Shown here piece by piece: positions 45,484 through 54,489 of a DNA stretch of 64,000 nucleotides. The notes below the pieces were generated by a model. That model had not been told where the DNA came from and did no database searches. It saw only the letters and a list, made by a program, of their open reading frames with translations. This DNA comes from Brevibacillus daliensis (lineage in GTDB: Bacteria > Bacillota > Bacilli > Brevibacillales > Brevibacillaceae). The stretch's first letter is position 1. Every line of letters starts with the position of its first letter. The DNA is taken from contig NZ_JAJISB010000006.1 of assembly GCF_021245735.1 (NCBI RefSeq), forward strand, positions 222,638-286,637. The letters run 5' to 3'. The translations under genes and the position numbers were made by a program.

Positions 45484-47100
45484 ATGAAAGCTTGGTCTGT
45501 TTCATTACAAACAAAAATGGTTTTGCTGATTACATTGGTTATTGCTTGTATTGTTGGGAATTTAGCACTATTATTTTCTACAATCATAACCCACTCCGTA
45601 GAGGAACAAATCGGCAAACGAGCGCTTAGCGTAGCAAAAACTGTGGCGAATATGGAAACGGTAATATCCGCGTTTGAACTACCAAATCCGTCAAGCGTGC
45701 TGCAACCATTAGCAGAGGGTATTCGCTTAAATACGGAAGCCGAATATATAGTTATTGGAAATAGAGAAGGGATTCGCTATACTCACCCGATTGAGAGCCG
45801 AATTGGGCACAACATGGTTGGGGGAGATAATCAACAGGCGCTCTTGTACGGCCAATCATATGTGTCTAGGGCAGTGGGGTCGTTGGGTCCTGCTGTTAGA
45901 GGAAAAGTCCCGATAAGAGATAATCGCGGTTCCATTATCGGGATTGTATCAGTAGGATTTTTAACCGAAGATATTCAAGAAATTTCTGAATCATACCGAG
46001 ACAGAGTATTCCTATTTGTAACGATCGCTATTATTACAGGGATTTTAGGGGCATTATTGTTAAGTCGTCATTTTAAAAAGGCGATCTTTGGACTAGAACC
46101 TGAAGAAATTGCCGCGGTTTTAGTAGAAAGAAATGCCGTTCTTCAGTCCGTTAATGAAGGGATTATCGTAATAAATAAACAAGGAAAAGTGACACTGGTG
46201 AATCAAGCGGCTATCACTATTTTAGATTTACCAGATGAAACGGAAATGATGGGGCAAAATATTACCAACATTTTGCCAGGGAGTAAGATGTTAGAGGTTT
46301 TGGAAACAGGGGAGCAGCATCTTGATCGACCAGCGATCATGGCAGGTAAAGAGATTTTGGTAAGCCGTATACCCATAAAAGCGAAGAACAAGGTAATTGG
46401 AGTTGTCTGTAGTTTTCGCTCGCAATCAAAAATGAATCAGGTGGTAGAGGAGCTGACACAGGCGAAGCGATATTCAGAGGCTCTACGTGCGCAAACTCAT
46501 GAGTTTCACAATTTGCTCTATACCATTTCGGGACTTTTACAATTAGGTTCCGTTCAGGAGGCAGTGGATTTAGTTACACAGGAGACATCCTCACATCAAG
46601 AGCTTACCTTGTTTCTGGCAAAAGCAGTACCTGATCCATTGATTGGAGCCTTGTTAATAGGGCTTACCAATAGAGCGAGAGAATTGAAAATCCAGTTTAA
46701 AATAGATAGTCACAGTAAGCTTCGAGCTGTACCAGCTCATATCAATAGACAAGAAATGGTTTCAGTAATTGGAAACATCATTCAAAATGCCTTTGAAGCG
46801 GTACTGGAATCTGATGAAAAAAAGGTTAGCTGCTACCTGTCTGATGTCGGCAATGAGTTGTTATTTGAGGTAGAAGACTCTGGTCCAGGTATCAGGGATG
46901 ATCTGATTGATAAAATTTTCGAAAGTGGATTCTCAACGAAATCTCCATACCAGCTTGATGAAAAAAGAGGAATAGGACTTGCCAAGGTAAAGCAGATTGT
47001 TACAGACTACGGAGGTTACATTATTGTAGGGAAAAGTGAATGGGGAGGAGCATTATTCATCGTAGCTCTTCCAAAAAAAGGAGGTGAATCCCTTGATTGA
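45484..47100 (+). CDS. citS: CitS/DcuS-type sensor histidine kinase
   Basis: Membrane sensor of a di/tricarboxylate two-component system. TM1 12-34; periplasmic-type Cache domain about 35-170; TM2 about 175-196; PAS about 215-320; phospho-His in QTHEFHNLLY; ATPase domain with NIIQNAFEAV (N box) and EDSGPGI. ATG 45484 follows AGGAGGGAG; an earlier ATG has no ribosome site. 538 aa. Overlaps the regulator gene by 8 nt. Controls the tct genes by inference. Confidence 0.88.
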   Translation: MKAWSVSLQTKMVLLITLVIACIVGNLALLFSTIITHSVEEQIGKRALSVAKTVANMETVISAFELPNPSSVLQPLAEGIRLNTEAEYIVIGNREGIRYTHPIESRIGHNMVGGDNQQALLYGQSYVSRAVGSLGPAVRGKVPIRDNRGSIIGIVSVGFLTEDIQEISESYRDRVFLFVTIAIITGILGALLLSRHFKKAIFGLEPEEIAAVLVERNAVLQSVNEGIIVINKQGKVTLVNQAAITILDLPDETEMMGQNITNILPGSKMLEVLETGEQHLDRPAIMAGKEILVSRIPIKAKNKVIGVVCSFRSQSKMNQVVEELTQAKRYSEALRAQTHEFHNLLYTISGLLQLGSVQEAVDLVTQETSSHQELTLFLAKAVPDPLIGALLIGLTNRARELKIQFKIDSHSKLRAVPAHINRQEMVSVIGNIIQNAFEAVLESDEKKVSCYLSDVGNELLFEVEDSGPGIRDDLIDKIFESGFSTKSPYQLDEKRGIGLAKVKQIVTDYGGYIIVGKSEWGGALFIVALPKKGGESLD

Positions 47101-47782
47101 AGTACTAATCGTGGAAGATGATATTCGTATCGTTGATATTAATCGCAGACTCGTTGAGAAAGTCGCGGGATTTCGAGTTGTAGCCACTGCTACGAACGGT
47201 GCAGAAGCAAAGGAAATGTTAGAATTGGCTGCTCCTCAACTGGTTCTATTAGATGTTTTTTTGCCTGATATGCTGGGAATTGATCTAATCCCTTATATTC
47301 GAGAACATCATCCGCAAACTGATATCATTATGATAACGGCAGCAAAAGAAATCGAGCTTGTCCAAAAAAGCTTGCGTGGCGGTGTTTTTGATTACTTAAT
47401 GAAGCCTTTGGTATTTGAGCGTTTTCAAGAGAGACTAGAAAATTATCGAAACCATCTTACGTTTATTACAGAAACGAGATTAGTAGATCAACAAGAGGTT
47501 GACCTTTTAATTACTCGACATAAACAGCCCCATAAAGCAAAAGAGAGTCAAATGACAAAAGGAATTGACGCCTTAACGCTGGAAAAGGTATGGCAAGTGG
47601 TGGGTCAATCCAAGGATGAAGGGCGTACATCTGAAGAAGTGGGTAAATGTATTGGTGCTAGTAGAACCACTGCCAGGCGATATCTGGAGTATTTAACCGA
47701 GCAGGGGAGAGTCTCAGCAGATTTGGTTTACGGAACGGTAGGCAGACCGGAGCGTCGTTACGTGGTAAAAGGAATAAAGTAA
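47093..47782 (+). CDS. citT: CitT/DctR-type response regulator
   Basis: Receiver domain with VEDD (acidic pocket), phospho-Asp in LLDVFLPD, MITA and K in MKPL; DNA-binding end GASRTTARRYLEYL typical of CitB-class regulators. TTG 47093 is favoured by AAGGAGG 8 nt upstream; 229 aa. It follows its kinase by overlap and precedes tctCBA. Confidence 0.88.
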   Translation: MIEVLIVEDDIRIVDINRRLVEKVAGFRVVATATNGAEAKEMLELAAPQLVLLDVFLPDMLGIDLIPYIREHHPQTDIIMITAAKEIELVQKSLRGGVFDYLMKPLVFERFQERLENYRNHLTFITETRLVDQQEVDLLITRHKQPHKAKESQMTKGIDALTLEKVWQVVGQSKDEGRTSEEVGKCIGASRTTARRYLEYLTEQGRVSADLVYGTVGRPERRYVVKGIK

Positions 47783-47796
47783 ACGGAAATACCCTT

Positions 47797-47828
47797 ACCT
47801 GGCTTATAAATAAAAGCCAGGTTTTTTT
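47797..47828 (+). terminator. Terminator after the response regulator gene
   Basis: ACCTGGCTT (47797-47805) and AAGCCAGGT (47814-47822), then T7. Confidence 0.87.
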
Positions 47829-47925
47829 GTGAACAAAATGAACAGAATAATCTAAAAAAACGAAATGAATCTTACTTACACAAACTATTTTTTGTCACAT
47901 TATTGTAATATTCTTAATTTAACAC

Positions 47926-47939
47926 TGAAAGCGTTTCCA
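47926..47939 (+). promoter_or_regulatory. cre box (CcpA site) upstream of tctC
   Basis: TGAAAGCGTTTCCA fits the core of the cre consensus WTGNAANCGNWNNCAW; only the flanking W bases differ. It lies 25 nt before the tctC start, where CcpA would block transcription when sugar is plentiful. Confidence 0.8.
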
Positions 47940-47963
47940 GAGTAGATAAAGGGGGATATTATT

Positions 47964-48998
47964 TTGAAACTGAAAAAGAGTTTGGTAATAACAGGTTTTG
48001 CGGCTATTATGGCACTTAGTCTAAGCGCCTGTGGAGGAGGAAATGGTGCTACAGGAAGTGGAACTGCTGCACCAGCAGGAAGCTCATATCCTGACAAGCC
48101 AATTGTAATGGTAGCACCGTCTGGAGCTGGTGGAGGCTGGGATAAAACAGCTCGTTCCGTCAGTAAAGTATTAGCAGAAACAAAACTTGTAGAAAAAGCA
48201 ATGACAGTTGAAAACAAACCAGGTGGCGGCGGAGCGGTATTCCTAGCTGAGTATGCGAGTAAAGATAAAGGAAATGCATACAAACTGTTTGTAAGCTCTC
48301 CACCTATCCTAATTAATAACGACAAAAAAGAAGGTAACAGCCCGTTTGGATATCGCGATGTTACTCCACTTGCGCAATTGACAAAAGACTTTGGTGCAAT
48401 CGTGGTTAAGGCAGATTCACCTTACAAAGATATAAATGAACTAATGGCAGCTATTAAACAAGATCCTTCAAAAATCACAGTAGCTGGTGGTTCTGCACCT
48501 GGTTCCATGGACCATTTGGTAGCAGTACTTCCTGCAGCTAAAGCAGGTATTGATCCAAAAACAGTAAAATACGTATCGTATGATGGTGGCGGCGAAGCGA
48601 TAGCTGCACTATTGGGCGGTAATGCTGACGTAATTGGAACGGATGCATCCAGCGTAGGCGAATATTTGAAAGCTGGTCAAATCAGAATTCTAGGTATTGC
48701 TTCTCCAGAACGTTTGGGTGGGGTCTTGAAAGATATCCCTACTATAAAAGAACAAGGTATTGATGCAGAATTCCCTATCTGGCGTGGAGTTTTTGGTCCA
48801 GCTGATATGCCAGAAGATGCAAAAAAATACTGGAATGAAAAATTGAAAGCCTTGTCCGAAAATGAATCTTGGAAGAAAGAACTGCAAGCTAACGGATGGA
48901 AAAGCGAATATAAAGATGCTGACGGCTTCCAAGCCTTCTTAGATGAACAAGATAAAGTTGTAGTGGAGTTGTTAACCTCATTGGGAATGGCCAAATAA
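47964..48998 (+). CDS. tctC: Tripartite tricarboxylate transporter binding lipoprotein
   Basis: Extracellular solute-binding protein (Bug/TctC family). Lipoprotein signal with LSAC lipobox, Cys at about residue 23, then a Gly/Ser linker. VAPSGAGGGWDKTARSV and NKPGGGGAV are the substrate-binding loops. TTG start after GGGGGAT; 344 aa. Likely a citrate-type acid, given CitST. Confidence 0.9.
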   Translation: MKLKKSLVITGFAAIMALSLSACGGGNGATGSGTAAPAGSSYPDKPIVMVAPSGAGGGWDKTARSVSKVLAETKLVEKAMTVENKPGGGGAVFLAEYASKDKGNAYKLFVSSPPILINNDKKEGNSPFGYRDVTPLAQLTKDFGAIVVKADSPYKDINELMAAIKQDPSKITVAGGSAPGSMDHLVAVLPAAKAGIDPKTVKYVSYDGGGEAIAALLGGNADVIGTDASSVGEYLKAGQIRILGIASPERLGGVLKDIPTIKEQGIDAEFPIWRGVFGPADMPEDAKKYWNEKLKALSENESWKKELQANGWKSEYKDADGFQAFLDEQDKVVVELLTSLGMAK

Positions 48999-49002
48999 GA
49001 GA

Positions 49003-49020
49003 GGGGGGCTTTCCCCCTTT
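49003..49020 (+). terminator. Terminator or attenuator after tctC
   Basis: GGGGG (49003-49007) with CCCCC (49013-49017), then TTTTCTT. It would make the binding protein more abundant than the membrane parts. Confidence 0.6.
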
Positions 49021-49025
49021 TCTTA

Positions 49026-49135
49026 CTGTATCAGAGAGTGTAAACTTCAAAGGTTCACTTCCTGATACGCATGAAAAACATCCTCTAAGGAAGAACCAGC
49101 TTCTTCGATAGGACTTCGGTAGAAGTTTTTCTTAT
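49026..49135 (+). repeat. Interspersed element 1, copy B (inside the tct operon)
   Basis: 110 nt, closest to copy A. Stem 1 GTATCAG (49028-49034) with CTGATAC (49062-49068); then CATGAAAAACATCC; stem 2 GAAGAA/TTCTTC; 3' hairpin ACTTC/GAAGT and TTTTTC. It lies between tctC and tctB, so it is almost certainly transcribed. Confidence 0.78.
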
Positions 49136-49168
49136 TTGGTTTGATATCTCAGGAAACGGAGGCGAATT

Positions 49169-49639
49169 ATGAATAAAACCTTTGATCGTTATGGAAGTAT
49201 CATTTTTGCAATCATAGGCGTATTTTTTATCGTAGAAAGTACGAAAATTTCGACAAGTGCCTATGGAAGCCAGGTAGGGCCAAATATTTTCCCAATGGGA
49301 CTCGGGATTCTTTTGGTTTTATTAAGCTTACGCCTGTTTTATGAAACGCTCCGCTATACAGAAGCACCCAAAAAAGAAACTGGCACTTATCAAACTTATC
49401 AAACAAAACGTTTTGTCTTGATATTACTTTGTACAATCCTGTATGCCATTTTATTAGAATCTCTGGGATATGTAATTAGTACCTTCTTATTCTTACTTGC
49501 TTGTTTCAATTTGATTGAAAAAGGGAAATGGTGGCCACCAGTTATCGTAGCCGCTGCGTTCTCTGGTGGTGTCTATTTTGTCTATGTTGATCTGCTACAA
49601 GGGACGCTACCTGGTTTTCCTACATGGTTAGGCTTTTAA
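49169..49639 (+). CDS. tctB: Tripartite tricarboxylate transporter small membrane subunit
   Basis: 156 aa with four membrane helices, TctB family: SQVGPNIFPMGLGILLVLLSL and the C-terminal LLQGTLPGFP. Lies between TctC and TctA. Confidence 0.9.
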   Translation: MNKTFDRYGSIIFAIIGVFFIVESTKISTSAYGSQVGPNIFPMGLGILLVLLSLRLFYETLRYTEAPKKETGTYQTYQTKRFVLILLCTILYAILLESLGYVISTFLFLLACFNLIEKGKWWPPVIVAAAFSGGVYFVYVDLLQGTLPGFPTWLGF

Positions 49640-49658
49640 GAAAGGAGGATGATACGAC

Positions 49659-51185
49659 ATGGAAACATTAACTTATTTAGCAAGTGGTTTTGGAGTAGCA
49701 CTACAGTGGCATAATCTGCTTTATGCATTGGTTGGAGTAATCATTGGTACAGCGGTCGGAGTATTACCAGGGATCGGTCCGATGAGTGGTGTGGCTTTGC
49801 TTATTCCTGTCACTTCTTCATTAACCTCTGGCCTTGGCCCTGAAGAGGCTGCAGCAAGTGCAATTATCTTATTGGCTGGTGTATATTATGGAGCAATGTA
49901 TGGTGGGTCCACAACCTCAATTTTGCTTAATACACCAGGGGAATCATCCTCAGTAGTAACGACTTTAGACGGTTATCAAATGGCGAAACAAGGAAGAGCT
50001 GGTTCTGCTTTATCTATTGCGGCGATTGGTTCGTTCGTGGCTGGTATCGTTTCACTGATTGGACTAGTTTTTCTGGCGAAACCGTTATCTGATGTTGCCT
50101 TAAAATTTGGTCCTGCTGAATATTTTTCACTGATGGTCTTGGGCTTGTGTGCAGTAAGTGGTCTTGGTGGTAAATCAATGACGAAGGCACTCATCATGAC
50201 AGTATTTGGACTACTATTGGCTACAATTGGTATGGACAACGTTTCAGGGGTGACCCGCTTTACGTATGAAATACCTGACTTATACCAAGGATTGGAGTTC
50301 CTGACAATAGCAGTAGGTTTATTCGCGCTAGGTGAGGTATTTAAAACCATTTGGGAAGGCGAATCCGATGCCAAATCTGATATTAAAGTAGGAAGAGTTC
50401 TCCCTACTAAACAAGATTTGAAACAGAGTGCGGCTCCCATTGCACGTGGTTCATTACTAGGCTTTTTTATCGGAGTATTACCAGGTGCTGGAGCTACCAT
50501 TGCTTCTTTCTTCTCTTACATTTTGGAGGAAAAGTGGAGCAAGCATCCTGAAAAATTCGGTACGGGTGCAATTGAAGGCGTTGCAGGTCCTGAATCTGCG
50601 AACAATGCGGCTTCTGGTGGCGCAATGATTCCTTTGTTAACACTTGGTATTCCCGGTTCTGGTACAACAGCAATCCTGATGGGTGCATTATTGATGTACA
50701 ATGTTCAACCGGGTCCACTATTGTTTAATGATCACCCTGAAATAGCTTGGGGTTTAATCGCTAGTATGTTTATCGGTAACGTAATGCTGTTGGTTTTGAA
50801 CATGCCTTTAGTAAAAGTTTTTGCGAAAATTATTGAAACTCCTGTTCGCTACCTGCTTCCTTCCATTATTGGAATCTCGGTCTTCGGTGTCTATGCCGTT
50901 CAGGTAAGCCAGTTTGACTTATACTTATTGATTGCTTGTGGATTGGCTGGATATTTCTTGTCGAAGAATGATTTTCCGCTTGCACCACTTGTTCTTGGAT
51001 TGGTACTTGGACCAATGATTGAAAACAACATGCGTCGTGCTTTAACCACTTCCAACGGGGATTATATGATCTTCTTGGAAAAACCGATTTCTCTTGCATT
51101 CCTGATCATTGCTGTTTTGTGGATCACGATTCCGTTAATTTTGAAAATGCGTGGCAAAAAAGTAATTGTAAGCGAGGAAGCATAA
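49659..51185 (+). CDS. tctA: Tripartite tricarboxylate transporter large membrane subunit
   Basis: 508 aa, about 11-12 membrane helices. GxxGxxPGxG loops are seen as GTAVGVLPGIGPMSG and GVLPGAGATIASFFSY, the family signature. MYGGSTTSILLNTPGE also typical. AAAGGAGG precedes the ATG. Confidence 0.93.
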   Translation: METLTYLASGFGVALQWHNLLYALVGVIIGTAVGVLPGIGPMSGVALLIPVTSSLTSGLGPEEAAASAIILLAGVYYGAMYGGSTTSILLNTPGESSSVVTTLDGYQMAKQGRAGSALSIAAIGSFVAGIVSLIGLVFLAKPLSDVALKFGPAEYFSLMVLGLCAVSGLGGKSMTKALIMTVFGLLLATIGMDNVSGVTRFTYEIPDLYQGLEFLTIAVGLFALGEVFKTIWEGESDAKSDIKVGRVLPTKQDLKQSAAPIARGSLLGFFIGVLPGAGATIASFFSYILEEKWSKHPEKFGTGAIEGVAGPESANNAASGGAMIPLLTLGIPGSGTTAILMGALLMYNVQPGPLLFNDHPEIAWGLIASMFIGNVMLLVLNMPLVKVFAKIIETPVRYLLPSIIGISVFGVYAVQVSQFDLYLLIACGLAGYFLSKNDFPLAPLVLGLVLGPMIENNMRRALTTSNGDYMIFLEKPISLAFLIIAVLWITIPLILKMRGKKVIVSEEA

Positions 51186-51215
51186 TCAATTATTTTGGGC
51201 CACAAAAAATGAATC

Positions 51216-51245
51216 AACCATCCGTCTAGGCGGGTGGTTTTTTGT
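51216..51245 (+). terminator. Terminator after tctA
   Basis: AACCATCCG (51216-51224) and CGGGTGGTT (51231-51239) with one G-U pair, then T-run. Confidence 0.82.
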
Positions 51246-51333
51246 TTGATTAAGAAAAGCAAATTGTGTTGTAACTATAACAAAGCATTTTTAAAATCGA
51301 CTAAACAGGAGAAAGTCATCAGCTATTGAATAA

Positions 51334-51435
51334 ATGATGATGGCCATTACGTCCCTGCAAGAATTAGAACGTTATTGGGCTGTTACTAAATCATTACAAC
51401 AATACTGTCAGGAGAAAGCTTTTATTGACCAGTAA
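51334..51435 (+). other. Possible 33-codon small ORF
   Basis: Starts with three consecutive ATG codons and reads SLQELERYWAVTKSLQQYCQ. AGGAG lies about 22 nt upstream, too far to be convincing. No family recognised; it may be a gene remnant or the leader of the AraC gene. The rest of 51246-51480 shows nothing clear. Confidence 0.2.
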
Positions 51436-51480
51436 AAAAGTTCAGTCAACATTAAGATAAATTCAAGGAGTGAGAGACAT

Positions 51481-52347
51481 ATGGGTTGGGTTGAATCGTT
51501 GCAAAAGGCAATTGACTACATGGAAAATAACTTATTGGATGAAATAAGCATTGAGAGTATAGCAAAGGAAGCGAATGTATCAGTTTTTCATTTTCAACGG
51601 ATATTTATGGTATTAACTGATATCACTGTGGGAGATTATATTCGCAGAAGACGTCTTACCCTTGCTGCCCAAGAGCTAAGTCATTCCAATTGCAAAGTGA
51701 TTGATCTTGCCTATAAATATGGCTATGAGACTCCCGAGGCTTTTACAAAGGCTTTTCGCCGTCAACACGGTATTACACCAAGCGAGGTGCGGAAATTTCA
51801 GGGAAAGCTGACATCTTATAACCGCCTGATGATCCAGGTGAATTTGAAAGGGGCAGAACCAATGAATTATCGAATTGTTGAAAGAGACGCATTTCAAGTA
51901 ATAGGACTTAAAAGAGAGTATTCCACAGCAAACGGGGAGAATCATATAGGCATTCCGCAGTTCTGGAATGAAATAAATGCCAAGGGAACTGATCAGGAGC
52001 TATTCTCTTTGAATAACGGACAAATTAAAGGTGTACTGGGTGTTTGTGTCGATACGTCTTCGACAGGTTCTGAAACGATCATTGATTACTGGATCGCTAC
52101 AGAGCATGTTGGTGAAGAGATTCCATCTACTTTTGAAAAAATGGAAATACCTGCCGCCAAATGGGCCGTTTTTGAAGTAATTGGTGCTATGCCTGATGCG
52201 ATGCCAAAAGCATGGAAAAAAATCTTTTCAGAATGGTTCCCTTCTTCCCATTATAAACCTGCAAATTCGCCCCAGTTAGAGGTATATTCGGATGAGGACC
52301 CATTTAAACATGACCTATACTCAGAAATTTGGATTCCAGTAAAATAA
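51481..52347 (+). CDS. AraC/Rob-like regulator with GyrI-type effector domain
   Basis: Two HTH motifs at residues 1-105 (DEISIESIAKEANVSVFHFQRIF; KVIDLAYKYGYETPEAFTKAFRRQHGITPSE) followed by a GyrI-like small-molecule domain (about 125-288; DAFQVIGLKREY, PDAMPKAWKKIFSEWFPSS). Such proteins sense drugs or metabolites. 288 aa, RBS AAGGAGTGAG. No obvious target adjacent. Confidence 0.88.
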   Translation: MGWVESLQKAIDYMENNLLDEISIESIAKEANVSVFHFQRIFMVLTDITVGDYIRRRRLTLAAQELSHSNCKVIDLAYKYGYETPEAFTKAFRRQHGITPSEVRKFQGKLTSYNRLMIQVNLKGAEPMNYRIVERDAFQVIGLKREYSTANGENHIGIPQFWNEINAKGTDQELFSLNNGQIKGVLGVCVDTSSTGSETIIDYWIATEHVGEEIPSTFEKMEIPAAKWAVFEVIGAMPDAMPKAWKKIFSEWFPSSHYKPANSPQLEVYSDEDPFKHDLYSEIWIPVK

Positions 52348-52350
52348 GTA

Positions 52351-52397
52351 AAAACAGCTCACTCGACAATACTATTGTCAGTGAGCTGTTTTTTTGC
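52351..52397 (+). terminator. Terminator after the AraC gene
   Basis: AACAGCTCACT and AGTGAGCTGTT, with inner GACAA/TTGTC and a T7 tail, one of the strongest hairpins here. Confidence 0.88.
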
Positions 52398-52512
52398 TGA
52401 ATCGGGTTCTCCATGATTACACTTTTTTTCTTGTATCAAAATTTTTATCATGATAAATTATTATTATCTCTATAATTATTTATTGTTACATGCTTCTAGG
52501 AGGGCAACTTGT

Positions 52513-53652
52513 ATGAAATTCGGTTCGCAGCTTATTCATGGATATAGCAGTTTTTGCCCTAATACGGGGGCGTCTTCAACCCCAATTTTTCAAGCCTCTA
52601 CGTATCATCAGCCTGACATCGATTGTAAAGGGAAATATGGATACAGCCGAATGGAAAACCCGACTAGGGAAGCATTGGAGGAAGCCATTGCTAACATGGA
52701 GGGCGGAAGCAATGGTTTTGCTTTCGCATCGGGAATGGCGGCGATTACCGCAGTTTTTATGCTGTTCGAACAAGGGGATCATCTTGTCATTTGTGAGGAT
52801 GTATATGGGGGAACGTTTCAGCTAGCGACGAGGATTATGCCTAAATTTGGGATAGAAGCTACATTCGTTGACGCTACTGATCTTGATGCCATGGAAAAAG
52901 CAATTCGTCCTAATACAAAGGCGATTTATTTAGAAACGCCGTCTAATCCAACTTTACGCATTACGGATGTAAGAAAGGCTAGTACTCTTGCCAAAAAATA
53001 CGACTTGCTTACGATCATTGATAATACTTTTATGACACCATATTACCAGCGCCCCTTTGAATTAGGCGCAGATATCATTATCCATAGTGCAACCAAGTTT
53101 ATTAATGGACATAGTGATGTTGTTGCAGGACTTGTAGTTACCAAAACCAAGGAACTTGGAGAACAAGTGGGGTTTATACAAATTAATTGTGGTTCAGTCC
53201 TTGGTATTCAGGATTGCTGGTTAACACTTCGAGGGTTAAAAACCTTGAAAGCTCGCATGGATCATAGTGTAAAAAGCGCTGGGATTATTGCCGAGTGGTT
53301 ATCAGAGAGACCTGAAGTAAAAAAGGTCTACTATCCAGGCTTAGAAACACATGAGGGATATGAGATTCATCAAGAACAAGCTTCATCTAGTGGTGCTGTA
53401 CTCTCGTTTGATGTAGGAAGTAAAGAACAAGTGAAAAAGCTGTTTGATGCAGTCAAAATCGGGATTGTTGCTATTAGCCTGGGGGGAGTGGAATCGATTT
53501 ATTCCTACCCAGCCCAAATGTCTCATGCCTCCATGACAAAAGAAGAACGTGATAAATTGGGCATTACAGAAGGGCTTATACGTCTTTCCGTTGGACTCGA
53601 GGATACTGAAGATATTTTGGATAATCTGGAGCAGGCATTTGCCCAATTTTAG
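52513..53652 (+). CDS. Trans-sulfuration PLP enzyme, methionine gamma-lyase-like
   Basis: Cys/Met-metabolism PLP family. PLP Lys is in HSATKFINGHSDVVAG; YSRMENPTREALEEA and FASGMAAITAV fit. YSYPAQMSHASM suits methionine gamma-lyase or cystathionine gamma-lyase/synthase equally; which one I cannot tell. ATG 52513 follows AGGAGGG; 379 aa. The next gene encodes a YheO-type regulator, so amino-acid (possibly D-amino acid) catabolism is plausible. Confidence 0.85.
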   Translation: MKFGSQLIHGYSSFCPNTGASSTPIFQASTYHQPDIDCKGKYGYSRMENPTREALEEAIANMEGGSNGFAFASGMAAITAVFMLFEQGDHLVICEDVYGGTFQLATRIMPKFGIEATFVDATDLDAMEKAIRPNTKAIYLETPSNPTLRITDVRKASTLAKKYDLLTIIDNTFMTPYYQRPFELGADIIIHSATKFINGHSDVVAGLVVTKTKELGEQVGFIQINCGSVLGIQDCWLTLRGLKTLKARMDHSVKSAGIIAEWLSERPEVKKVYYPGLETHEGYEIHQEQASSSGAVLSFDVGSKEQVKKLFDAVKIGIVAISLGGVESIYSYPAQMSHASMTKEERDKLGITEGLIRLSVGLEDTEDILDNLEQAFAQF

Positions 53653-53671
53653 TAGAAAGGGCGATTAATAG

Positions 53672-54379
53672 ATGAATAGAGTTGAATCTTTTATCCCACT
53701 GGTCTCTTTCTTGGCAGGTGTACTAGGCAAGAATACAGAAGTTGTCTTACACGATTTGCGTACCCCTGACAACTCGATCGTCGCAATTGAAAACGGTCAT
53801 GTGAGCGGAAGGAAGACTGGTGGACCGTTGACCGATCTTGTTTTGAAGGTAATACAAGATGGGTCGTATAAAGAAAAAGATTATCTTGTAAACTATATTT
53901 CTTATGTAAAAGGTAATAGGAGATGCCGGTCGTCCAGTTTTTTCATCAAGGATGAGGTGGGCGAAATTGTAGGCTTGCTCTGTATTAATATGGATGTATC
54001 AGCTTGGGAGCAAAGTAGGGAGCTTATTACCCAAATGATTTTTGGCTTTCAAGAAGAACAGGGTATTACTGAGAATCAGAAGGACCAGGAGAGTAACTCT
54101 AACAAAATATCTACACAATATTCTCAGCAGCATAATCAGGGAGTATTTGAGAACCTGCAAGAAACGGTTGAGGATGTACTCATTTCCATGATTGATAAAG
54201 TATTAGTTGAGTTCGACATTACACCAGAACGAATGAGCGTTGAGGAAAAGATGGAGGTCGTGCGCAGACTGCACGATCAAGGCTTATTCCTCTTAAAAGG
54301 TGGCGTGAACGAGCTATCGAAAAAGATGAAAGTGTCAGAAGCTACTGTATATCGCTACTTGAGCAAAGTGAAGGAATAG
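53672..54379 (+). CDS. YheO/DauR-type PAS-HTH regulator
   Basis: N-terminal YheO-like PAS domain (FLAGVLGKNTEVVLHDL ... SSSFFIKDEVGEIVGLLCINMD) and a C-terminal HTH_22 (GGVNELSKKMKVSEATVYRYLSKVK). 235 aa, 19 nt after the PLP enzyme, so it probably regulates that gene. The family includes DauR, a repressor of D-arginine use. Confidence 0.87.
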   Translation: MNRVESFIPLVSFLAGVLGKNTEVVLHDLRTPDNSIVAIENGHVSGRKTGGPLTDLVLKVIQDGSYKEKDYLVNYISYVKGNRRCRSSSFFIKDEVGEIVGLLCINMDVSAWEQSRELITQMIFGFQEEQGITENQKDQESNSNKISTQYSQQHNQGVFENLQETVEDVLISMIDKVLVEFDITPERMSVEEKMEVVRRLHDQGLFLLKGGVNELSKKMKVSEATVYRYLSKVKE

Positions 54380-54399
54380 TTGGAGCTTATTAAATCATA

Positions 54400-54448
54400 A
54401 TAAGCCAGTGTGTTCCGGTATTCAATCGGGGTCGCACTGGCTTATTTA
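54400..54448 (+). terminator. Terminator after the YheO-type gene
   Basis: ATAAGCCAGTG (54400-54410) and CACTGGCTTAT (54435-54445), then TTA; a 24-nt loop. May also serve the convergent minus gene. Confidence 0.7.
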
Positions 54449-54489
54449 CCTGTATAAGATTATTCGATCAGATAGTAACAATTAATACC

